Made by a program: the position numbers and the translations under genes. This document shows positions 9,816 through 18,040 of a stretch of DNA of 64,000 nt, piece after piece. The notes under the pieces are model-generated. The model ran no database searches. It was not told the origin of the DNA and saw only the letters and a list, made by a program, of their open reading frames with translations. The stretch is from Craspedostauros australis. Lineage: Eukaryota > Bacillariophyta > Bacillariophyceae > Mastogloiales > Achnanthaceae. Every line of letters begins with the position of its first letter. The first letter of the stretch is position 1. The stretch is from assembly GCA_026770025.1 (NCBI GenBank), contig JAMXDE010000019.1:1302001-1366000 (forward strand), in the 5' to 3' direction.

Positions 9816-12800
9816 ATGACTGCTACCGTTTCCGAAGCTGAGATTGTCGCCCATGTGCTGAGTGTCATCGGCATCACTGCAGGTACCGATCAACGCGACC
9901 TTCTGGAACATGAAGGTATCAACAACATGTCGGATCTCCTGCTCCTTGAGCGCGACGACCTTATCGCAATGCGATTCGTGAGTGCTGACGAGGATGCAGA
10001 GCCTTTTGCGTACCAACTCAATGGGCCAACCATCCGCAAGATCCTCGCCCTCCATCGGTGGTACCAACTTCAGGACAACCCTACGTTCGCCACTTGGTAC
10101 CGCATCACCCGACATTCCCTCGCTGAGTCGATCGCCACCCCTCTTTTTGATCCATCGGTTGCAGCAGCGACCGCAGCAGCAGCAGCAGCAACTCCACCAA
10201 TCCCTGATGAGGCGCCTTCGTCTGCAACAGCTGGCGCAGCATTCTCTCGTCTTCAGGACTTTCGAAAGGGGATGAAGCGCGACAGCGGACGATTCCCGAA
10301 GCTCAAGGAGGACAAGTACTTCCTGTCCTTCAGACGCACATTCGCGACTGTCGCCGCATCCCAAGGCGTATCCAACGTCCTGGACCCCGACTACAATCCG
10401 CCAACTGAGGATCAAACCCTCTTTGATGAGCAGAACATCTTCGTCTATGGTGCTCTCGTCCTCAGCCTCAAGACTCAGAAGGGTCAAGGTTGTGTCCGTC
10501 GCTTCGAGGATTCCATGGATGGCCAAGCTGCCTACGCCACTCTTCTCACAGAGTACACCTCTGGTGTGACAGCTGCCAACTCTGCAAAGGCACTTCGCAC
10601 ATCCCTCGAGTCCCTCAAGCTGGACAAGGATTGGCGAGGTACTCGGGAGTCCTTCCTCGATGCTTGGTCCAACAAGGTTCGCGACTTGGAGACAATCCAA
10701 GATCACACCGTGTCCCCCGAGCGCAAGCGCGACTGGCTTGAGGAGTCTATCTCCCAGGATGCCGAGCTGTACCGAGCACTCTTCGAGTCTCAGTACCTTG
10801 AGGCGTCCCTCGATGCCATGAGCATTGCCGGAGTCTCCAGAGACTTCACCCTCGATTTTGACAAGATCTTCTCGCTGGTGCGCAGTCATGCGCAGCGCTT
10901 GGATCATGTCAAGCCACGTGGACGTACCAATCGAAAGGTCCACAACGCCAAGCACTCTGGCACCAATTCTGGTGCACATTCGTGGAGCAAGGACAAAGAC
11001 TATTCGAAGGATCCTCGTCCCCGTGTCCCTCATGATGAGTGGATGAAGATGGACAAGAGCCAACGCCAAGCATTCCTCCAAGCAAAGGGGAAGTGGGATC
11101 CCAACCGTGCCAAAGGCGGCCGCAATCGCTCTGTCAACAAGACAGACAAGACTGCTCTCAAGGCCGGATCTGAGTCGGCAGCTGGAAGCGGAGATGCTGC
11201 GGCCAACGACACTGCGCCACACGCACCTCCAGGCGACGCCATCAGCCGCATGCTCGCCAACGCCAAGACGACCGGATCATCTGACGTGCCTGTCCTGTCC
11301 TACAAGGGGCAAACCTGGCGTCTCGCCAACCAAGCCGTGATTCGCTACGAATTTCACAAGGCATCCAAGGAACTGCACGGATCTCTCGTCGACAGTGGAG
11401 CCAATGGTGGTCTCGCTGGGGATGATGTCGTGGTGCTGTGCAAGACTGGACACACCGCTGATGTCAACGGCATCGGAGATTCGGCCATCGGCAACCTCGA
11501 CATTGGTTCTGTTGCTGGACTCGTCCAGACCACTGACGGACCAATCATCGCCGTATTCCATCAATACGCGCTGTACGGGAAGCACAAGACAATTCATTCC
11601 GCCAATCAGCTCGCCTCCTTCGGTGTGGATGTCAATGAACGTCCCCGTGATCTGCCTGGTGGCCGACAGACCATCGTGACCCCTGGAGGTCATGTGATTC
11701 CATTGTCAATCCGCCAAGGCTTGTCGTACATGGACATGCGTCCTCCGACTCGTGCCCAACTCGATCAGCTCCCTCACGTCGACTTCACAGCCGATGATGA
11801 ATGGGATCCTTCCTCACTTGACCATGAGCTTGATGTCACCGACATCGCTCCACAAGATCCAGAACCTCCATCGGATGACCGCAGCCATGCCATCGATGTC
11901 TTCGTTGTCGACCAACACCCATCTGCGGACGACTCTATCGTCCCGACAGGCGGCATCCAACAACGCCCCTCGCCTATCGACTACGAGGCACTCCGTCCGC
12001 ACTTCGGGTGGATCCCTTCTCGTCGTGTGCGAGACACTCTTCGCTGCACATCGCAGTGGTACCGCACCGCAGAGAGGTTCTCAATGCGGAAGCACTTCAA
12101 GACCCGCTTTCCGGCAGCCAACGTCGATCGCCTGCATGAGGTGGTGGCCATGGACACCCTGTTCTCGGACACCCCTGCGCATGACGATGGAGTGCCTGGA
12201 CATGGCGGGTGCACCATGATTCAAGTCTACGTCGCTCTCCAATCCAGATTCACCGCAGGCTTTCCCATGTCCTCGGAGAAGCAGGTCGCCAGCACGTTGT
12301 TGGATTTCATCCGACGTCACGGCGCGCCTGACCTTCTCATGTCGGACAATGCAAGGTCTGAGGTCGGTTCCAAGGTCCAGGAGATTCTTCGACAGTATGC
12401 TGTCAAGGACCATCAGAGCGAGCCGGAGCATCAGCACCAGAATGGTGCTGAACGCCGAATCCAAGACATCAAGCGAACTACGAATGGAATCATGGATCGC
12501 ACCGGAACACCATCGAAGTACTGGCTCATCTGCACCCAGTACGTCATTTTGTTGTTCAACCACATCGCCCAGCACACTGCAGGAGACATCACCCCTCTGC
12601 AGGCTGCATATGGGCATCGCCCCGATGTGAGCAAGTTCCTTGCTTACCGCTGGTGGCAGCCTGTGTACTTCCGAGTTGAGAAGCCAGGATTCCCCAGCCA
12701 CTCCAAGGAGCGTCGCGGTCGCTGGGCCGGCCCATGCGCTCACAAAGGAGACGACCTGACCTTCTGGATTCTGGATGATGAGTCCCAGCGACTCCTGCCA

Positions 12801-15260
12801 AGATCTGCAATCCGCTCTGCGGATGATCCAGATGCCAGGAACCTTCGAGCTGACTTCCCCTTTCCCATTGTTGGGGAGGAGGATGATGCGGTGAGTGAAC
12901 CATCAGATGATGGGGAGGTGTCGGATGACATATCCGTCCCTCCTGACTCTGATCCGATCGTCCATTCTCTCTCGGACGCCATTCTCTTCGATTCGGGCAT
13001 CACCGATCCAGGAACAATGGGCAAGGCGACAGTCTCTGTCCCCAAGTTCACACCTGATGAATTGGTGGGCAAGTCGTTCATTCATCTTCAGGATGGTCGC
13101 GAGGTTCGTGCGGACGTCGTTCGCAAGATCAACGACCATGACGCGGACAATCATCAACGCATCAAGCTTCTGCTCTCTCTCAATGATGGGGAGACGAATG
13201 AGTTGATGGCGTACACCGAACTGTCCGACATCATCGAGAGCCAACAGGACTCCGACCCTGAGGGCAACAAGTGGATATTCCATGACATCATCGGTCATGA
13301 CGGTCCCATCTCACCCTCCTCATCGTCCTACAAGGGATCTCGTTTCAACGTCACCGTCCAATGGAATGATGGCTCCACTTCGTCTGAGCCTCTTTCGGCA
13401 ATGATCCAAGACGACCCTGCCACATGCGCTGCGTATGGTCGCAAACATGGTCTCCTCGGGCAACCGGGATGGAAGCGCCTCCAGCGCCTCTCCCAACGCC
13501 AAGAGAGGATGCAACGCCAAGTCGATGTCGCCAAGACCCGGACACACGGCAACATCCCAACCTTCCAATTTGGTGTGCAAGTGCCCAGGAACCATCAAGA
13601 GGCCATGCAGCTTGACCGGAAGAATGGCAACACCCTTTGGGCTGATGCTGAACGGAAGGAAATGCAGCAGCTGTTCGACTATGGGACATTCGAGTCTCTG
13701 GGCAAGCAACAGACTCCACCAGATGGATATCAGAAGATCCGCCTTCAGTGGGTCTATGCAATCAAGCATGACCTACGGCATAAGGCTCGATGTGTTGCAG
13801 GAGGTCATCTGACAGACCAGTGCAAGGACATGTCCTATGCTGGGGTTGTCAGCCTCCGCTCTCTCCGCATCGCTCTCCTGGCAGGTGAGCTCAATGGACT
13901 CTCCACCATGGTGGGTGATATCGGCAATGCTTACCTCGAAGCATTCACCAAGGAGAAGATCTGCTTCATCGCTGGTGAGGAGTTCAGTGAGCATGCCGGC
14001 CATATGATGCGCATCGTCAAAGCGCTCTATGGCCTGCGTACCTCTGGAGCTCGTTTTCACGAAGCACTCTCCGACACTCTCAGAGACATGGGTTTCACCC
14101 AATGTCGTTCTGACCCTGACGTCTGGATGCATGATGCTGGCTCCCACTGGGAGTACATCTGCGTCTATGTGGACGACTTGATGGCAGTCATGAAGGATCC
14201 CCATTCCTTCTTTGACGCATTGACATCCAAGTACGGCTACAAGCTGAAAGGCGTCGGTCCCATCGAATATCATCTGGGAGCTGACTTTGGTCGAGATCCA
14301 GATGGCACTCTGAAGATGAGTCCACATTCCTACATCAAAAGGATGTTGATGAACTTCGAACGCATGTTTGGAGCACTCCCAAAGAAGGCAAGCTGTCCTC
14401 TGGACAAATCCGACAGTCCAGAGTTGGATACTTCACCAGAGCTCTCCGAATTGGACAAGAGGAAGTTCATGTCCTTGATCGGTGCCCTTCAGTGGTGCAT
14501 CTCGCTTGGAAGATTCGATATCTCCGTCGCTGTGATGACCCTGGCTCGATTCAGAGCATCTCCTCGTCAAGGCCACCTCGAACGGGCCAAGCGTATCTAC
14601 GGCTACCTTCGGAAGCATCCAGACGGCTCCATCCGCTTCCGTACCGGAATCCCACAGCATGAAGACCACTTCGAAGTCCCCAAGCATGACTGGCTCTACT
14701 CTGTGTATGGTAACACAGCAGAGGAGCTTCCCCATGAGGTTCCGTCGCCCAAGGGCAAGCCTGTGCGAATGACGTCCTTCGTCGACGCCAACTTGCTCCA
14801 CTGCAAAGTGACTGGCAGATCCGCCACTGGAGTGCTGCATCTGATGAACCAGACACCCATTGAATGGTTCAGCAAGAGGCAAGCAACCGTTGAGACAGCC
14901 ACCTACGGATCAGAGTTCGTGGCGGCTCGTCAAGCCACCGAGCAGATCATCTCCCTTCGTCTTGCACTTCGAGAGATGGGCATCCCTCTCGACGGTCCAA
15001 GCTGGATGTTTGGTGACAATCAATCGGTCATCACATCGTCCACAATCCCGATGAGCATGCTATCCAAGCGTCACAATGCCCTCGCATACCATCGCGTGCG
15101 TTCGGCTGTGGCATCAGGAGTCCTCTTCTTCATCAAGATCAAAGGAACTCAGAATGTGGCAGATGTGCTCACCAAGTTCCTACCTTGGGCCATGTTCTGG
15201 CCCCTGGTTCAGCCTATCCTCTTCTGGAAGGGCAACACCTTTCGCAAGAACATGGATTGA
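9816..15260 (+). CDS. Gag-Pol polyprotein of the copia element
   Basis: The 1814-residue frame starts at the ATG after the simple-repeat leader; no ATG lies further upstream in frame. Gag fills roughly the first 470 residues and ends in a basic Lys/Arg-rich stretch. I see no CCHC zinc knuckle there. The aspartic protease motif DSGA is at about 11390. Integrase follows: catalytic Asp in AMDTLF (about 12150), Asp in SDNA (about 12340) and Glu in GAERR (about 12447). Reverse transcriptase has its YVDD box at 14166-14177. RNase H covers about 14770-15160, with acidic residues in VDAN, SEF and DNQS. Gag and Pol share one frame with no stop or shift between them, so their ratio must be set another way, for example by protein processing or splicing. 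Confidence 0.95.
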   Translation: MTATVSEAEIVAHVLSVIGITAGTDQRDLLEHEGINNMSDLLLLERDDLIAMRFVSADEDAEPFAYQLNGPTIRKILALHRWYQLQDNPTFATWYRITRHSLAESIATPLFDPSVAAATAAAAAATPPIPDEAPSSATAGAAFSRLQDFRKGMKRDSGRFPKLKEDKYFLSFRRTFATVAASQGVSNVLDPDYNPPTEDQTLFDEQNIFVYGALVLSLKTQKGQGCVRRFEDSMDGQAAYATLLTEYTSGVTAANSAKALRTSLESLKLDKDWRGTRESFLDAWSNKVRDLETIQDHTVSPERKRDWLEESISQDAELYRALFESQYLEASLDAMSIAGVSRDFTLDFDKIFSLVRSHAQRLDHVKPRGRTNRKVHNAKHSGTNSGAHSWSKDKDYSKDPRPRVPHDEWMKMDKSQRQAFLQAKGKWDPNRAKGGRNRSVNKTDKTALKAGSESAAGSGDAAANDTAPHAPPGDAISRMLANAKTTGSSDVPVLSYKGQTWRLANQAVIRYEFHKASKELHGSLVDSGANGGLAGDDVVVLCKTGHTADVNGIGDSAIGNLDIGSVAGLVQTTDGPIIAVFHQYALYGKHKTIHSANQLASFGVDVNERPRDLPGGRQTIVTPGGHVIPLSIRQGLSYMDMRPPTRAQLDQLPHVDFTADDEWDPSSLDHELDVTDIAPQDPEPPSDDRSHAIDVFVVDQHPSADDSIVPTGGIQQRPSPIDYEALRPHFGWIPSRRVRDTLRCTSQWYRTAERFSMRKHFKTRFPAANVDRLHEVVAMDTLFSDTPAHDDGVPGHGGCTMIQVYVALQSRFTAGFPMSSEKQVASTLLDFIRRHGAPDLLMSDNARSEVGSKVQEILRQYAVKDHQSEPEHQHQNGAERRIQDIKRTTNGIMDRTGTPSKYWLICTQYVILLFNHIAQHTAGDITPLQAAYGHRPDVSKFLAYRWWQPVYFRVEKPGFPSHSKERRGRWAGPCAHKGDDLTFWILDDESQRLLPRSAIRSADDPDARNLRADFPFPIVGEEDDAVSEPSDDGEVSDDISVPPDSDPIVHSLSDAILFDSGITDPGTMGKATVSVPKFTPDELVGKSFIHLQDGREVRADVVRKINDHDADNHQRIKLLLSLNDGETNELMAYTELSDIIESQQDSDPEGNKWIFHDIIGHDGPISPSSSSYKGSRFNVTVQWNDGSTSSEPLSAMIQDDPATCAAYGRKHGLLGQPGWKRLQRLSQRQERMQRQVDVAKTRTHGNIPTFQFGVQVPRNHQEAMQLDRKNGNTLWADAERKEMQQLFDYGTFESLGKQQTPPDGYQKIRLQWVYAIKHDLRHKARCVAGGHLTDQCKDMSYAGVVSLRSLRIALLAGELNGLSTMVGDIGNAYLEAFTKEKICFIAGEEFSEHAGHMMRIVKALYGLRTSGARFHEALSDTLRDMGFTQCRSDPDVWMHDAGSHWEYICVYVDDLMAVMKDPHSFFDALTSKYGYKLKGVGPIEYHLGADFGRDPDGTLKMSPHSYIKRMLMNFERMFGALPKKASCPLDKSDSPELDTSPELSELDKRKFMSLIGALQWCISLGRFDISVAVMTLARFRASPRQGHLERAKRIYGYLRKHPDGSIRFRTGIPQHEDHFEVPKHDWLYSVYGNTAEELPHEVPSPKGKPVRMTSFVDANLLHCKVTGRSATGVLHLMNQTPIEWFSKRQATVETATYGSEFVAARQATEQIISLRLALREMGIPLDGPSWMFGDNQSVITSSTIPMSMLSKRHNALAYHRVRSAVASGVLFFIKIKGTQNVADVLTKFLPWAMFWPLVQPILFWKGNTFRKNMD

Positions 15261-15280
15261 ACAGATACGAGACACGCTTT

Positions 15281-15286
15281 GGGGAG
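15281..15286 (+). other. Polypurine tract of the retrotransposon
   Basis: GGGGAG lies directly against the right LTR and 20 bases after the polyprotein stop. This is the expected place for the plus-strand primer. Confidence 0.75.
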
Positions 15287-15998
15287 TATCAGATCAAAAG
15301 TCTATATTCGCCTTAGTCTATGTCTAGTCTTGTTCTCCGTAGACTGTGTCAGGTCACGCATGAGACTTTTTGATCATGAACCGTTTTCTCTTTCTCTGTT
15401 GACCTCATTTCCCGCAACTCCCGACGGCGCTCAGATACCTGTCTTGGTATCTGAAGATGGTAATGAGTTGAAGGATGGATGTCAGGCCCTGCTTGTCATC
15501 CTCCTTATGTGCACATGAACATACATGTCTACTGTCTTGGTGAGTGAATGTACCTGAGCATCTTGGCTCAGATACAAGCTCATCAATCCCATCAAATTTG
15601 GCAAGATCGCATTTCTGCAATGATCGGATTTGCTGCATGCATCATTGTTGTTCCAAGGAGCAAGATCAGTATTGGAGGCGCCATGAACCTCCTCAGTCTT
15701 GCAAACTCGACAACACCTTCATGCTCTGCACTTCATGCACTGCAATTCATGCACTGCACTTCATGCTCTGCTGTGTGTTGCAACACATGTTGCCTCATCA
15801 TCATTTTCATCATTTCATCTCCATCTGCTCACAATTCAGACTCCAACAGTTCTGAATTGGGCCAGCTTACATCATCTTAACATCAATTAACCACTCAGAG
15901 CACACTGACAACTACCAACATCTTCACTCTACTTCATTTGACGGACCTGATCACTCCCAATCTCGAAGTAAGTACCCATTGTTGTCTGTGTTCTATCA
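15287..15998 (+). repeat. Right LTR (712 bp)
   Basis: Second copy of the left LTR, from TATCAGATC to TTCTATCA. Reading both copies side by side I found no mismatch. It should supply the polyadenylation signal of the element. Confidence 0.92.
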
Positions 15999-16003
15999 TG
16001 AAG
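15999..16003. repeat. Target-site duplication, right copy (TGAAG)
   Basis: Matches the TGAAG at 8630-8634. Confidence 0.85.
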
Positions 16004-16696
16004 CGCGCTCTCCCTCTCGTTCTGTGTCTGTGTCTCGCTGTGCACAGGAGAAAGATTCACGGATGCGTGTTGGTCGCTGTGAAGAAATGGTATCTTTAAA
16101 CCGTGATTGGGTGGGCAACGTCATCATTGAACAAATACGAACGATGTCAACAAAGAACAACAAAGGAAAGAACGAACGAAAGAAGAAAGGCCACACAGAG
16201 AGAAGAGAGGGACAGAACGCACATCACGACGCCTTCCTGCTGCCTCTCTCGTGCGGGTTGTTTGGATCCAGCCTCCTTCTTTCTGCGTGTGGGGGATCAG
16301 AGAGAGAGGAGAATCTCACAAGTGGGCCATCCTGCCTTGTTTTCTCGTCTGTCTGTATCCGCGCGCACAGGTACCAGAACGCAGATGCGCGCGCAATCTT
16401 CATCGCAGTATTCGTAAGGTGCTCGCACATTGATAAGCACTCGCACGAGCACTTCTGTCATCAATCAAGAAGGGTCAAGCCAGGGCGAGATCATCGATTA
16501 TCAGATCAGATCAGGCCAAGGTCAAGCTCAAGCTGAAGCTCAAGGTCACGCCAGTCTATCGTTGTCCTGCAGCAATCTTTCTGCAGCAGGCATCAAGGAG
16601 CACAGGACTGCCATCTTCTCGTCCATCCTTTCTCTCTAGGTGTCCGCACATTTCTCCAGTCACATCGCAAGGTCGCACTCGCAGCATCCCACAACG
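16004..16696. other. Upstream region of the carrier gene
   Basis: This stretch holds CT- and GA-rich tracts (16004-16230) and short palindrome-like runs around 16500-16540. It contains no recognisable gene and is the likely promoter and 5' leader of the carrier gene at 16697. The retrotransposon ends about 0.7 kb from that start codon. Confidence 0.5.
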
Positions 16697-17620
16697 ATGA
16701 TGGAATTGAAGAAGGCCGTCTTGCCAAGCGATGGCAAGAGCACTGTCGAAGACGATGGTTTCGGCATCCAACACGATGAAGGCGCGACGCTCACCGAAGC
16801 TGTCCATTTGACGCCCATGGAGAATCTGGCTGCTGGTGCGTTCGGAGGTGCCTTGGAGACGTGCCTTCAGATGCCCATCCTCACGTACAAGTTCTGCCTG
16901 CAAGAGGGTCGCCAGCTTCCCTCCACCTTGGGAGGTTGGTACCGCGGTGTGGGAGTCCAAGCCGGAACGGTGGCACCCATCACGGCGCTCCAATTCATGG
17001 CCAACGGCCTGCTGCAGCGCCTCGTGCTGGGTTCGTACGTATCCACCGCCGCGGCGTCGCCTCTGACCGACACGCAACGCATTGGCACTGCCGCCGGAGC
17101 GGGATTCATCAGCGCCGTCCTCTACAGCCCCGTCGATTTGTTGACCATCCAACAACAGCGTCTGCAGCTCAGCCTCGTGGGGACCATCGGTTCCATCACC
17201 CAGATGTACGGCATGGCCGGTCTTTACCGCGGTTTCCTCACATGCGCCAGCCGCGAGGCCATCTACACGGCGGGATACCTGGGACTGGCCCCCGTCGTGA
17301 CGCACAGGCTCATCCGCGCGACGAATCAATCCATCGATCCCTTGCTGGCCAAGGTGTGCGGGGCTTGTTTGGCAGGTACGGCAGCGGCCTTGGTGACGCA
17401 TCCCATCGACACTGTCAAGACCGTGCTGCAATCCGACATGGATCGACATCGTTGGAAGACAGCGCGGCAGTCATTTGGGAAGCTGCTGGAGCAGGGTGGC
17501 GTGGCGAGCTTGTATCGTGGGGTTGTGCCACGAACCGTGAGATTGTGCGGTGCCTTCTTCGTTTGCGTCATGGTGCAGGATGCGGCGATGCAATGGAAGA
17601 CGGACCGCGTTGGCGGATGA
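16697..17620 (+). CDS. Mitochondrial carrier family (SLC25-like) transporter
   Basis: The 307-residue single-exon protein has the three-fold layout and length usual for mitochondrial carriers. The start is the first of two adjacent ATGs at 16697. The third repeat has the canonical signature PIDTVKTVLQS (Px[DE]xx[KR]), and the second is PVDLLTIQQQ, with Thr where Lys or Arg is expected. The first (MPILTYKF) keeps only the Pro and a later Lys. Motifs of the WYRG / LYRG type follow each signature at the ends of the matrix helices. Carriers of this family exchange metabolites, nucleotides or cofactors across organelle inner membranes; the substrate cannot be read here. The weak first signature puts it among atypical members. 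Confidence 0.85.
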   Translation: MMELKKAVLPSDGKSTVEDDGFGIQHDEGATLTEAVHLTPMENLAAGAFGGALETCLQMPILTYKFCLQEGRQLPSTLGGWYRGVGVQAGTVAPITALQFMANGLLQRLVLGSYVSTAAASPLTDTQRIGTAAGAGFISAVLYSPVDLLTIQQQRLQLSLVGTIGSITQMYGMAGLYRGFLTCASREAIYTAGYLGLAPVVTHRLIRATNQSIDPLLAKVCGACLAGTAAALVTHPIDTVKTVLQSDMDRHRWKTARQSFGKLLEQGGVASLYRGVVPRTVRLCGAFFVCVMVQDAAMQWKTDRVGG

Positions 17621-18040
17621 AGAGTTTCTTGACTGCGCTCTGCTCTACTCTCCAATAATATTATACAATATTATGTTGTATTACATTTTACTATATGATG
17701 TTATATATACGAGTATTGCAACGCTTCACTGCTCTGCTGCCGAATGAAGCACGTGCTCATGTGCTGAACACATAGCAAAATCCTCGGTCGATGTCGAATG
17801 ACCACATGAAGAGTAGAGTGGAATGGAAGATGTGGAGTAGACGCATCATATGTATTATATGTATATCGTACGTATGAATTATGTATTGTAGCGTGTTGCT
17901 TCCTTTTCGTTTGTTTGGTCTCGCACGAGCATGCACTCTACTATCCTAATATGGTATTACATGTACGAATACACGAAACATGGTCTCACATGAGATGATG
18001 ATGATCCTCACCATCATCCTGATATAATAGCTGAACATCG
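17621..18040. other. AT-rich spacer between convergent genes
   Basis: Rich in TATATTAT and ATGTAT runs. It separates the 3' ends of the carrier gene (+) and the TPR-like gene (-), and presumably holds both polyadenylation sites. Confidence 0.6.

Larger units (their letters stand above)
8635..15998 (+). mobile_element. Complete Ty1/copia LTR retrotransposon (diatom CoDi-like)
   Basis: The 7364-bp element has two 712-bp LTRs with no difference I could see, one uninterrupted gag-pol frame, a polypurine tract against the right LTR and a 5-bp target duplication. The order protease, integrase, reverse transcriptase, RNase H places it in Ty1/copia (Pseudoviridae), not Ty3/gypsy, which has integrase last. 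Identical LTRs and an open polyprotein suggest recent insertion and possible activity. I could not identify the primer-binding site after the left LTR with confidence. Confidence 0.95.

Noticed and set aside
9804..11222. 472-codon open frame opposite gag
   Set aside because: Antisense shadow of the retrotransposon polyprotein.
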